From assembly GCA_024138015.1 (NCBI GenBank), contig JAMXBB010000011.1, positions 79,612,316 through 79,676,315 on the forward strand: a DNA stretch of 64,000 nucleotides, given 5' to 3'. Positions 12,651 to 24,141 of the stretch are shown here, one piece after another (position 1 is the first letter of the stretch; the number at the start of each line of letters is the position of its first letter). Under the pieces are notes generated by a model. That model did no database searches. It saw only the letters and a list, made by a program, of their open reading frames with translations, and was not told where the DNA came from. Made by a program: the position numbers and the translations under genes. This stretch comes from Lumnitzera littorea. Its lineage: Eukaryota; Streptophyta; Magnoliopsida; Myrtales; Combretaceae.

Positions 12651-15075
12651 CAGTGCCCTAGAGCTTGGGACATGATAACTTGCCACTTGTCCATATTTAA
12701 TATAAACACAATAAAGCTCAAAACTTGCTAAAACCACGTTGATATTACATGAGCTGCAAAGCTCGCTATAATAATCCATAATAAATTCATGGAATCATTA
12801 AAAATTACAAATACAACTTCTCCACAATACACAACAGATGGCTCCTAAGGGTTGACAAATAATTGTCTGATGGAACAAACATAACTGAAACAGACAGGGT
12901 TTATGCGTAACAAGCTAATAGAACAATCTAAGATAATACCTTTACAATGCAACACATATGACATATCATCGATCAAACATCTCCATCGGAATCATACTCG
13001 ATAGTGTATCCCCATAACCTACATACATGTTGACTTCAATGTAGAAGCCAGTGTCGTCACTAATACTGGAAAAACATGGAATTAAAGAACGAGATGAAGC
13101 CCAACATATAGTTATAGCAAGTATATGCAGATGCCATTTGCCAACTATATGTATACAACATAATAAATGATGTAACATAAACAATCGGTTATTATCTTTA
13201 ATTTAGTAGCTCAATACAGTAGAGCTTTGGCGTCCCAATATTTGGAAAACTCATGATCCCGTCACACTCAAGAATGTGTATATATACATACGTAAATACA
13301 TATATTCATACATATACATTGTCAACTTCACTAAACACCTAAGAGTCTAACTAGTCACGTTGTCCTAAGATTGCTACCAGACCAGCCATTAGCATACATG
13401 TTTACCATAGCCATTACTATGAGTATCCTATAACACAAGCATGGCCCAACTATAGTTTCATTCCCACGTAACTACTGTAGTTCTCATTCAACAATCCACC
13501 TACATTGTTGGTGCCTAATCAACTACATCCTTTTAATAAGTTCCTCCATCGAGACATCGTAGTTTATCAATTGGTGGATGCCTAGCCAATCATTGGAAGC
13601 TCTGGATCTCTTACCTTCCATGTAAGGTTTAGTCTTTGAAATGTTGACGTTCATCGAATTTGTAATAACCTAGAAGCACAAGTATCAAACAATATAACTA
13701 TATACCTAAAATTAACTCTTCAATAACTAAAGGAGACTCTTCAACTCTCACTCCAGATTTGAAGGTATGTAAACACATAGTTTAGCAATTGATGTAAGTC
13801 ATATTTGATATATAATTGTACTTATTATCCATCAAATTAATTTCCTAACTACTATTAACCCTTAAGTTACTCTCATTACCAAAGTGGAGTCCCTGAAGAT
13901 CTTTCATTGGAAATAGTTCAATGAGTTATTATTAAATTTGTTATGATTATAATATTAGGGTGTTTAAAAATCTTTATTACGTAAAATATTTGTTAATGTG
14001 TACATAAGTGTTAAAGAGTTGTTAAAGTAAGTAAAATAAAAATTGGAAATCAAATTGGGAAGTTCCAATGATAAATACTCATTTTGTGAAAAAGAGTTCA
14101 AACATATGGAAGGAGGTCTAGAACTTTTGAAAGAAAAGGTACAAGGAAGGGCTCTTGGCATTGAATGCTCCACGTTTTGAACCATTTTATGAAAGGTCTG
14201 AGTAACACCCTAAGCTTGGGACGTGATAACCTGCTACGTATCTATAATTGATATAGACACACTAAGGCTTAGATTATGCTAAAGATTATGATGAATACAA
14301 CAAACCTACTAAATACACATTAATAATGGATGATACCACATTAGGGTCATCTAGCCTTTATATAGATCATCTCCATAAATAACAGTTTTAGACTCATGCA
14401 AGTCAACAACAAGCTATAGAACAAAAATACTATCATTTGATAACATATCTCCATGAAGGAAGTTATAGCCAACATCATCCCTTAAAGTAAACATATACAT
14501 TGAAACCTACATAATCAAAATAATAAAAGTCATCACCCATGCCGAAAAAATAAGTAAAAATGAGCCAAAACCCAATATGTATCTAGAGCAAATACATGCA
14601 AATGGTAACCATCAAACATATGCAGGGAACATGCTATATATGCGTCATTACAACTTATCTTCAATTTTATTGGTCGAATACAACATAGCCTTAGTGTCTT
14701 AAGACTTGGAATACCTTATGATCCCAATCACAAATACTTATATATATAATGTACATGCTATTGATAATCTGACCACCTCAAAACCAATTAGTTGTGTCAT
14801 CTTAGGTTCATTATCGAACCAACCATTAGGACAATGGTCAACTGTAATTGTCCATATAAACATCCCATAACACCTATATGACTTAATTGTAGCATCTCCC
14901 CAGTATAACCTCAATAGAAACCTTAATAAGCAACTTATCAACCTTATTACGCCTAATTTATCAAATCCTTTTAGTAAACTACTCTATACAAAACATTGCA
15001 ATTTACTAATTAGTAGATGCTTAGCTAATCACTGGAAGCCTTAAAACTCTTGGCTTGAGCCAAGCATAAGCAATA
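12651..15075 (-). mobile_element. Internally deleted LTR element, two LTR-like copies
   Basis: Two diverged direct repeats of about 0.9-1.0 kb, at 12,651-13,640 and 14,206-15,075, share AGCTTGGGACRTGATAAC at their left edges, an AACATMTCTCCAT block, and GGTGGATGCCTAGCCAATCA versus AGTAGATGCTTAGCTAATCA near their right ends. Next to the right-hand copy the minus strand reads GGGTGTTACT (LTR 3' end). About 25 bp further on it reads TGGTTCAAAACG, like the primer-site sequence TGGTATCAAAAC seen at the window's right edge. This implies minus-strand orientation with the 5' LTR at the higher coordinates. Only about 560 bp lies between the copies, without a recognisable gag or pol. Confidence 0.55.
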
Positions 15076-15440
15076 AGATTATTTGTAGTTCCCCTTTAGC
15101 TAAGTTCATTAAGTAAGCTAACCTAACACACACAAACTAACATTTACGTTAACAATACACCTAGGAGTAGTTCACTAACTCCTAATCGAATTCCTCAAAT
15201 CTTAAATCTTGATATGAAATTACAATAGTAAATCATTTAATATTTAAAGCAACATTAACCTATAGTCTTATTTATGATTTCTAAACCCTAATTAAGTTTT
15301 CTAATTGTTGTATCTCTTACTTCATTTCCTACTATAACCCTGCTTCACTTAATATTTCTTAGCTCAAGTTCTTCTTAACATTTTTAAAAGGAGTCACTTA
15401 AACTTTTCTATCTTCCAATAAATTTCAACTGTATGTCTTT

Positions 15441-18400
15441 TGTCATGCCCTAGAACAGTAAAGTTGTAATAGTTCTGCCATGTAAACCAACTTAGGATAG
15501 AGATTAGTTGCTAAGTCACCATAATAAATGAATCTACACAAGGCGTACATGACCAAATGGTTTAGAAAAGTCTAGCACATTACAAATATAAACATAATAG
15601 GTAAATTTCAGTAGAAGTCATTAAATCATTCACATAATAAATATTTATACTATTTGTTTACATCAAAAGAAACGCAGTTAAATATTTATAAAAGTTGTTT
15701 ACTGCATAAGTACATAAGTGGTCTAAATAGATATTTACAACCTAAAATAAGAATCTATTTAAGTCATCTAAATAGCCCATTAGATTCACCTCAAAACAAA
15801 AGACCCAAAATATCTAAATCTATCTTCTTTCCCTCACACTCATAGCCCTAAAAATTGCGATTGACCTATAGGTATGAATAGTACTGCATATCTATGGGGT
15901 AATTGCAAAATAATTTATAGGAATGTGAGTAACTAACTGCTCAATAAGATGGGACAAAGATAGAAGTGTACATGATACAATAACAAGTAGGGTCATCGAT
16001 CAATTAATTAGATGAGATGTGATGCAATTAAACATATGCCATCTGCATAATATTGTCTGGTCTATTGTGAAGTTAGAGAAATTGTGCTAGCTCTAACTTG
16101 GGTTGAGGAGTTTTAATACGATGGAGGCTTGTCTCCGAGTAGATGTTAACCAAACTTAGGCTTATACAATAAAGCTTACTCCACTCGAGACCTCTTCGAA
16201 CCAATATCCCTAACTTTATTGTGATCTCCTATCTTGTTACTTAGTTCAGCTTTAAGGGTAGGAGAAGGCCAATTTCCGCTAAATTGTTAAAGGGTCGATG
16301 TTTAGTTGGATAATCTTATTGATTCCCTTAGAGGGTTGCAATACTGGTTAAGTTAAGGTTTTAGCTCGAGTTCAGGTCAGTCCATTTATGAGATGATAAA
16401 ACATTTTCAAACAATTAGATACAAGACAAAACACCGTAGGGAAAATAATATAAGTAGTAGAGCTACCACATTAGTACGACAAATTTCAATTACATACTCT
16501 ACATACGCATAAACAACTACTCTACAAGCATAAACACAATAAACTTCAGCCTCCAAGTACTTATAATACAGTACTCCAAAATGCTACTAAGCATTGGTTC
16601 CAGTTACTTGGATTTACTACTTCTCCTTTGATTCCAAAATGCCAGCTCCTCCTTCTTCAATAATCCCTATATTACGAGTTATAGTTTAGTTTCATGTAAT
16701 TCATTAGAGTAATAGTGTTTTAATCATTATGCTTATGTTTAAACTTGACATTATCCTAGTATCAACTAAATGTCGTTATGAGTGTTAAGTTTTTATTACT
16801 TCTTATAGGGTTGTAGAACCTTCTACAAGGGTATCCTAGAGTTTAGTACCTTTTACTCAACCTTCTATAAGGGTATCTTAGGGTTTTGGTACTTTCTACT
16901 CAACTTTTTACGAAGATCTCCATTTACACTCTGTGCTTAGGTGATTTTCTATTCAACCTTTTACAAAGACTTAAAGTTTAGTGAAACTTTAGTGAACCCT
17001 CTCTTAGAGTTTCTATTAAGGTTTTGGGTATAGCTCTTCTCCAAAGAACTTTCTAATGAAGTTTCTATTATGATGGCTTAAGATTAGCTTAGTCAAGAAA
17101 GTTTTTATAAAACCTTCTACAACTTCCAAAATCATTCCAAATCACCAAAAAACTTCATAATTCATACTTTGTTTTACTTCAACCATATTTAATGTAATCA
17201 AGATCTTACTCTTAACAACTCGTAAGGTTTGGGAAATTATCTGCACAAACATATATGATCCTGAACTTCACTAAATAAGGCGATTTCCTTAATTAGTCAT
17301 CTAAAATACTTAAATTTAATTAGTTTAACCCGAAAAATATGGTTTTATGACAAAAGATAAACACGTACAATAGCATACACATTGTATTTACCATTGGTTG
17401 TTTGGATTTTTAAATAAACATTTAACTCATTACCTTAATAAGGGTTACTACTTGTAATTTAAGTGAAAAATCACCAAATCTAACTTTGAAAAATCCATCC
17501 TTTCATAATATTCAACATTTCCATTTGAAAATGATTAATATGCTGCATTTAATAAAAAATTACTTAAAAAGTGCCTCCTAATCAAATTGAGCAAAATAAA
17601 TGGAAAAATGGTGAAATTTTCTTAAATTTTAGCTTTTTAGTTTTTCAAAAACTAAAAATTAACCCTCATAAATTGAAAAGTTTTAGAAAAAATTTTTATA
17701 TGGTAATTACATATATGATATAGGGTGGTTATAGAAAAATTTTGGTAGAGAAACTACTTCATTTAGGTTTTTGAAACTTAAAAAGAAAAATTCGATTCCA
17801 AAAATCATGTTTCTTAAGAGAGATATATAAAATAAATGATTTTTATAAAAATAAAAATTTTACATGGAAGTACACTCAAAATAATATCAAAATAAAAATT
17901 TCCATAATTTTTAGATAAAATTTGATAATTTTTATAGAATTTTGAAAATTAGGCTAAAAATTGAACTTACTGGCAGAAGAAGCTTTGACCACCAGTGGTT
18001 ATGGGAGGTTTTTCGACCAAAAATGACATTTCTTGGTTGTCCTTATGGTGTTGGTTGCTCGTGATTAGATTACTCCTAAGTTTGGGAATCTTAAACTTGT
18101 AAATTATTGCTTGATTTTTCTTGAATTTCTAAAAATTCCTAAAAAACCCTAAAAACATCGACACGAATTTTTCTAGTATTTAGAGCATTTAAAGAGTTTA
18201 AAATAGCTAAGGAAATGGGTATTTATAAGTGCGGGTTAGTGGGTATCTTATTTGCATGAGGGATAAGTGCAAGGCTTTTAAGACTTTTACATGCCAAGTG
18301 GCAAGCATGTCTGTAAAAACCATGGGTTGTTGATGGTTTTTAACTTAAAACCAGCAGTAAAAATCTCTTATCTTTAAAATAAATAGTGTTCATGACTTGT

Positions 18401-18784
18401 TAAGGAAGTTGCCCAACTTATTTTATTATATTTAGTTATTTAGGTTAGTTTTTATTTAAAGTAAAAACTTCTACTAAAGTTTTTATAGACCTAAATAAAC
18501 AATTATACTTCTTCTTTTTAAATTTTACTATAAGTATATTTTGATTGCATTTCATTTTAGTTATTACTTTTCTTATTTAGTTTATTCTAAGCTCTTCTAT
18601 TTATTAGGTCGATTTTCAAAATCTTCCAAAATTTTACTAATAAATGAGTTAGTTTTTATTAGTTTAGCTTATATTAATATTTTAATATTTCAAAAACTAA
18701 TTTCACCTTAATTAACTTTTAGGTAGTTCCAAACAGTTCTGAGTTTACGTAAATCAATTTCGTAGACGTCTTGCGAGACTTACA
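15441..18784 (-). mobile_element. Solo LTR, 3.3 kb, with perfect 5-bp target duplication
   Basis: The segment starts TGTCATGCCCTAG and ends GAGACTTACA, i.e. TG...CA termini. The five bases before it (15,436-15,440) and after it (18,785-18,789) are both TCTTT, a perfect target-site duplication. At 3,344 bp it is long for a plant LTR and has no second LTR or internal region, so it is best read as a solo LTR left by intra-element recombination. On the minus strand TATAAATA near 18,220 resembles an LTR promoter, so the element probably reads leftward. Related but diverged copies lie at 53,744-57,009 and probably 60,020-62,795. Confidence 0.8.
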
Positions 18785-18789
18785 TCTTT

Positions 18790-19926
18790 TTAGAGGAAAT
18801 TTTGGTTATACTTTTTCTAATCCATATTAAAAGATTGCTTTTCAAACATTAGGTGGAACTTCAACGTCAACTGACATTCTTTATTAGCAAAATAATTATA
18901 TAACAAATAAATAAGGGTGCATGCACAAAAGAAAAGAAGATATAATTTTTTTACAACTAACAACAAATATTGCCTTTAATTTAGATCTAAGGTTACTATT
19001 TTAAGGGTTTTGATTGTTGGCTAAAGATTTAAGATTTATATTAGGTTTGAATAATTTCTTTTTAACATTAATATAATATATTTTTTTATTCTTCTATTTT
19101 CCTTGATAAAAAAGGTTCTTTTTCATTCATTAATAAATATTATATTATTTAATAAATTTTAAAGAGTTGGTATAAAATACCTTGAAATTTATACAGTTAA
19201 AATATAGGTTCTAGGATATAAACTTTCAACATGGATATAGGATATGAAGATGTCATACTCGTGCCCCATCCTGTAGAAGTAGATTCCAAAAAAATTAATA
19301 TATAGAACATGCTCTGTAACCCTTAATATCTATCCAACTATTATCTAGTTAAATAGAGTACGGGTGGATACCTTATATGATAAGGTTACTTGCTCATGTC
19401 CAATAGGCAAGTTGACAAAAGGAAACATGAAGAAGTTTGTAAATGCTTTAATCATAATAGTGTAAAAAAGAGGAAGATAAGATGTATGTATATATATAAA
19501 CAAATCATGTGCATGCACACGCTGTGTAACTAGTATATTGGATAATTTACACTTAACTACGCATGTGAACTTTTGAATTATGGGCACAATAAACTTATCA
19601 AATGCTTAACACCTTGGTTAGTGGTAAGGGCATGCAATTTCATGCCATTGAGGTTATAATTGTAGATCAAGCATGCTTTGCTTGTACATTTTACCCTTTT
19701 ACATTTTTTAGCATTCATATTATAACTTTTAATTTTATGTGATAGTTTTAGAAATTTTTTGAAATAGTAACTTTAGAGAGAAAAAATATTTGTAGGTACT
19801 GAAATGGTACGTGCTTGGATGAGTAGTAGGTAGTTCCAAATATTTAAACATATGAAGTGATAGTAAGTATTTTTTAAAAAATTACTATTTATGTTTTCAC
19901 AAATTATATATAGATATATATATATA
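18790..19926. other. AT-rich spacer, no gene
   Basis: No protein-coding similarity seen. A short minus-strand open frame at 19,345-19,587 has no recognisable domain. An AT-dinucleotide run ends at about 19,930, where the viral block begins. Confidence 0.5.
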
Positions 19927-20170
19927 TATCTTGTTTGTTTTCACCGAAATGAGTATAATCAACAAACATCTTCAGAACAAAACAAATTATTAATACTAAT
20001 CACTATTGATTATTATAGTATAATACCATTCTAGAAATTCTATTGCACTATCTAAATAATCATAAATATCAATGGCAGATTATGATATAAATAAATATAT
20101 GAATAGATATTAATAAAACCTCCATAGGCGGCAGTACCAAGACTAGTGAGGCTTTATGCAAAATATAAGT
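19927..20170 (-). repeat. Pararetrovirus leader fragment, inverted arm 1
   Basis: The reverse complement matches 21,178-21,426 at roughly 85-90% by eye, including TTTTGCATAAAGCC, CACTAGT, and a shared run from TAGTGCAATAGAATTTC through AATCAATAGTGATT. It ends in a start codon (complement of 19,967-19,969) and the first residues of a viral frame with the pattern DY-xx-F-x-ENKQDI. The arm stops abruptly at about 20,170, where opposite-strand viral sequence begins. Confidence 0.8.
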
Positions 20171-20470
20171 AAAACGTGGGACAGACTTGAAGAAGATTCA
20201 ATCCTAAAATGGATTGCAAATAAAACTTCTTGATCTCCAATTCCAGCCAATAGTCCAAGTCCATTAGTCCAGAATAAAAGTTTTTAGATGTCTTATTTGA
20301 CAAGTGCTAGTTCTCCAAATCAAATGAAATAAATCCTAGAACAAGCATTGGCCTCCATCAATGAATCAACTTAAGGATTAGATACAAACTCGGAATCAGA
20401 GTTTGGATCTCATCATAGCGGGAATTCAAATGAAGATGGTTGTTATGGAATAAACCTAGGTGATCCTTGA
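20171..20470 (+). pseudogene. Probable viral polyprotein tail fragment
   Basis: The beginning, WDRLEEDSI, matches WDRLEKDSI on the minus strand near 22,110-22,145, so both derive from one viral coding region. Translation continues with three in-frame stops through a Ser/Asn/Glu-rich stretch to a final TGA at 20,468-20,470. Viral intergenic-type sequence follows. I read it as the decayed C-terminal tail of a viral frame; assignment to a named domain is not possible. Confidence 0.45.
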
Positions 20471-21382
20471 ACAATAAATGTAATTTTGTTTTCATTCGAA
20501 TGTAATTTTGCACTATAAAACAAATATACAGTATTTGTACACATGTACTACAGTACATAATATCATCACCAATGATGTCAAATATTACTTCCTGACATAA
20601 AACTATTTATGTCTCCTCCTATGTACTGTTTATACAGTACATTGTCGACCATAATACTATTGCTTACTATAGTAACCGGTCAGTTTTCCAATTATAAAAT
20701 CATGCCCCCTCTGCCATTTGAACAATCCGGCTCCCATCCTCACCTATCTCTTATCTCTTCCACACTCTTCTCTTCTTTCTTCCATCTAATTCATTCTTCT
20801 CTTTCAGATACATACATTACATCTTCCAATCTTACTCCAAATATTCTGATAATCAAATACTTTCTTCTAAAGCATAATTGTTTGCTTTAATTTTGAGGTA
20901 AAATACCTTTACCTCTCAATATTCTAATATTCTCAGATCCCTTTCAAATATTTTCAATATTTACCTTGATCTTTATATGCTCTTGTATTCTATACAAATT
21001 GTTTTGAATTAATAAAATTTCAAATTTGATTATATCTTTCTTCTCCTTATATTATATCTCGTGTGGGGAACCTCCAATTATTTTAAGTGTAATTCCACAA
21101 GATCTATCAATTTAATATTATTTACTTTTGCAAAATCTCATAATTTGTTGGTATTACTGCTTTTGGAGGTTTTATATTTATATTTTGCATAAAGCCCCAC
21201 TAGTTTTGGCACTACCGTTTGTGGAGGTTTTATTAATATCTGTTCAGATATCTATTTATGTCACAATCTACTGTTGATATTTATATTTATGATTATTTAG
21301 ATAGTGCAATAGAATTTCTAGAATGGTATTATACTATAATAATCAATAGTGATTCATATTAATAATATGTTTTGTTTTGAAG
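20471..21382 (+). promoter_or_regulatory. Pararetrovirus intergenic region and leader, copy 2
   Basis: This non-coding stretch lies between a viral frame end (20,470) and a viral ATG (21,383). It contains repeated and inverted TGTACTGT/TACAGTAC words (about 20,535-20,645) and a pyrimidine-rich segment (20,735-20,815). An AT-rich stretch with TTTATATGC (about 20,970) and a poly(A)-like AATAAAATTTC at about 21,010 follow. Two similar boxes, GGTATTACTGCTTTTGGAGG and GGCACTACCGTTTGTGGAGG, lie about 60 bp apart before the start codon. By analogy this would be promoter, poly(A) site and leader; activity is inferred only. Bases 20,934-21,385 recur at 22,390-22,833. Confidence 0.6.
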
Positions 21383-21426
21383 ATGTCTATTGATTATAAT
21401 CCTTTTCGTGAAAACAAACAGGATAT
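21178..21426 (+). repeat. Pararetrovirus leader, inverted arm 2
   Basis: This is the partner of the inverted arm at 19,927-20,170, about 1 kb away. The same sequence occurs a third time, in direct orientation, at 22,632-22,833. Confidence 0.8.
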
Positions 21427-21457
21427 TAAAAATCCTCTACCAATGCTCATCTTCTAA
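21383..21457 (+). pseudogene. Truncated N-terminus of viral frame
   Basis: An ATG at 21,383 opens a 24-codon frame (beginning MSIDYNPFRENKQDI) that ends at TAA 21,455-21,457. The similar minus-strand start in arm 1 suggests this is the genuine viral first ORF start. Just downstream the sequence switches to minus-strand viral coding, so the gene is cut by a rearrangement. Confidence 0.6.
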
Positions 21458-22395
21458 GTAGGTTTTTCCATACTAGGATTAGATTTTTAGGCTTCAATAT
21501 TCCAATTATTCTACTTGGAGATTGGTATTAATAGTATGTTTTCTAATATAATTAATTTCTACTTCCTAATGATCAGGTTTTTCAAGCTAAAAACCTCTCG
21601 GATTCTAACTATAGAATAACTTATTATTCCTTCTTTTTCAAAATATTTGAAAGTTATTGATTCAGTTTCAATTAAAATTTTCTCATAAAACTAGATTGGT
21701 ATGTAAATATCATATGGGATATAAAAGAAATCTTTTGTAAAAAATTTTCTTGCAAATTCAAGTGGGTCCTTTTTAATTAGATTTTCTTTGACAAAGAAAA
21801 CATATCTGGAAATAGGTTTGGAAAAAAATTTGGACCTTTGAATTGCAGGTGATATTGTAGAAGGTACTGAAGATGATACTTCGGTAATTTGAATATTCTG
21901 ATTTTTCCTTTGAGTTTCTATTTGTTAAAGAATTCCAGGTAACATTTGGGGTTTACTTTTTTTTTGTAATGCTATTGAAATTGCTTTTAGCAACTCTGGA
22001 GTAAGAACCATGTTGGCCAATTGGGACAAATTTTCATTGGATTGTGTTTGGATATTAGAAGTTGATTGAATATTTGAAGAAATTGGTTTAAAGGTCCTAG
22101 AAGACGATTTGGATTGAATCTTTTTCAAGTCTATCCCACATTTTAAAATTATCCCACCATTTGACCTTGTACATTCTAACTAAATTAGTCATATTTGAGG
22201 TTCGATCAGCTTTATAATCAAACCACCATCCCATAACCCATGATACTCCAATATGTATAAAACATAACATTTCCTTCTATAAATTTTTCTCATGGGATGT
22301 TGGATTATATTTTTTCATGAAAACATTGAAACCATCTTTGGCGTTTTCATGAATAATTTCTGGAACTGCTCCAAATTATTCCTACCAGTGAACAG
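21445..22395 (-). pseudogene. Minus-strand viral coding fragment, frameshifted
   Basis: Reading down the minus strand from 22,395, the sequence encodes stretches such as WVMGWWFDYKADRTSN and YKVKWWDNF. After a frame change comes a Ser/Thr/Gln-rich linker (22,128-21,925, one open frame with a stop at its end). A further stretch includes SRYVFFVKENLIKKDPLEFA and KYFEKEGIISYS (about 21,850-21,600). The Trp-rich part is reminiscent of a conserved region in petuvirus-like polyproteins, but I cannot assign it safely. The 22,200-22,390 part recurs in the same orientation at 23,255-23,465. Confidence 0.5.
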
Positions 22396-22833
22396 ATCCC
22401 TTTAAAATATTTTCAATATTTACCTTGATCTATATATGCTCTTATATTCTGTACAAATTGTTTTGAATTAATAAAATTTCAATTTTGATTATATCTTTCT
22501 CTCTTTTTATATTATATCTCATGTGGGGAACCTCTAATTATTTTTGGTGTAATTCCATGAAATCTGTCAATTTAATATTGTTTACTATTGCAAAACCCCA
22601 TAATTGGCTAGTATTACAACTTTTGTAGGTTTCATATTTATATTTTGCATAAAGCCTCACTAGTCTTAGCACTGCCGCTTGTAAAGGTTTTATTAATATT
22701 TGTTTAGATATCTATTTATGTCACAATCTATTGTTGATATTTATGTTTATGATTATTTGAATAGTGCAATAGAATTTCTAGAATGGTATTATACTATAAT
22801 AATCAATAGTGATTGGTATTAATAATATGTTTT
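22390..22833 (+). repeat. Pararetrovirus leader, copy 3 (direct duplicate)
   Basis: This repeats 20,934-21,385 in the same orientation, keeping the AATAAAATTTC poly(A)-like run and the GTGTGGGGAACCTC / CATGTGGGGAACCTC block. It stops just before the viral start codon (after AATAATATGTTTT) and joins minus-strand viral sequence at about 22,838. Confidence 0.8.
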
Positions 22834-22837
22834 AAAG

Positions 22838-23040
22838 TAAATTCATATTTTTAAAAGAGACTAATTTGTCTAATCTTATAAATCTAAATCATAAGACTAA
22901 ATTAAATCCAAATATTTTGATTTCCAATTTACAACCTTTTGCTACCCTTAAACTCAAAGCAGGATTTAAGCTAGGTCTCAATAGGCTTATCACAATATTA
23001 GGACACTCTACAAATGATTCATTCTAAGTGGTTAGTAAAT
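22838..23040 (-). pseudogene. Viral fragment matching the region before the movement protein, inverted
   Basis: Its reverse complement matches the + strand at 24,142-24,320, including AATATTGTGATAAGCCTA, GAGACCTAGCTTAAATCC and AAATTAGTCTCTTTT. The same part of the virus is therefore present twice, about 1.1 kb apart, in opposite orientation. Confidence 0.75.
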
Positions 23041-23117
23041 ATAAGATATAGATTTTCATCAAGAAAATTGACTCACTTATAAAATACAAACTAACTTATT
23101 AGATTATAAGATTTTCA

Positions 23118-23642
23118 GTAAAATATTTATCAAAATATATTAGCCAAATATGTGATCTTTTTGTATTTATTTGATAGAAAACATTCCACCAAGCCTGTTT
23201 ATAACTATAGTAATTATAACTGGCTCAATAACTTGGCTGAGGTGAAAAAGGTTCGTATTTAAGGTTCGATCAGCTTTATAATCTAACCACCATCCCATAA
23301 CCCGCGATACTCCAATATGTATAAAATATAACATTTCCTTCTGGAAATTTTTCCCATGAGATGTTGGATTATATTTTTTTATGAAAACATTAAAACCATT
23401 TTTGGCGTTTTCATGAATAATTTTTGGAATTGCTCTAAATTCTTCCCACTAATTAACAAACTAGTTAGGAGGGTTTTCAATAGAACATTTATCAAAATAT
23501 ATTAGTTAAATATGTGATCTTTTTGCATTCATTTGATAGAAAACATTCCATTAAGCAATTTTTTGACATATATTGAATAATATATTCTTTATTATCTTGT
23601 TTCTGTTTTAATATCTATTTATAATCATAGTAATTATAACTG
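23118..23642 (+). repeat. Duplicated viral segment with an inverted piece between copies
   Basis: A stretch at 23,118-23,222 (TATCAAAATATATTAG, ATGTGATCTTTTTG, TTGATAGAAAACATTCCA) recurs at 23,484-23,642. The second copy leads directly into the reverse transcriptase. Between them, 23,255-23,465 repeats the minus-strand piece of 22,200-22,390 (GGTTCGATCAGCTTTATAAT). This is further evidence of successive rearrangement. Confidence 0.7.
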
Positions 23643-24073
23643 GCTAAGTCACATATCGTGGATTTACCATATGAAAATGATTTTAATGAGAAAAAATATG
23701 CCAACCAAGGCAAGACCTTCACAAATGAATAATAAAGTCTTAAATCATTACAAAAATGAAATAAATGTTTTGCTCAATAAAAAAATTGATTAGAAAAAGT
23801 AAGTCTCCATGGAGTTGTTCTACTTTTTCTGTAAATAAAAATGCAGAAATAAAAAAAGGTGTTCCAAGGCTAGTAATTAACTACAAACCTTTGAATGTTA
23901 CTCTAAAATGGATTAGGTATTCAATACTCAATAAAAAAGATTTACTCAATAGGTTGCACAATGCTAAAATATTTTTAAAATTTGATATGAAATTTGGATT
24001 CTGGCAAATACAAATTAAAGATAGTGATAGTTACAAAACTAACTGGAGAGTAAATTATATACGACTAATTTAG
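23640..24073 (+). pseudogene. Pararetrovirus reverse transcriptase, truncated
   Basis: The translation contains HIVDLPYEND and MPTKARPSQMN in one frame. After a stop and frame change come SKSPWSC, GVPRLVINYKPLN and KFDMKFGFWQIQIKDSD, which are hallmark wordings of caulimovirid RT (motifs 1, 2 and A, including the catalytic Asp). The open part runs 23,765-24,073. After YKTNW the expected motif B and the YIDD active-site box are absent; the sequence joins movement-protein-region sequence instead. The enzyme is therefore fragmentary and cannot be active. Confidence 0.85.
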
Positions 24074-24141
24074 TAGATAATTTTCTTGGTGAAAATCTAT
24101 GTCTTATATTTACTAATCACTTAGAACAAATCCTTTATAGA

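Noticed and set aside
18145..18155. CCCTAAAA as telomere-like repeat
   Set aside because: Single occurrence within an LTR, not a tandem array.
20609..20890. 93-codon + frame in the viral intergenic region
   Set aside because: Pyrimidine-rich leader sequence giving a Ser/Leu-rich translation; no viral protein resembles it.
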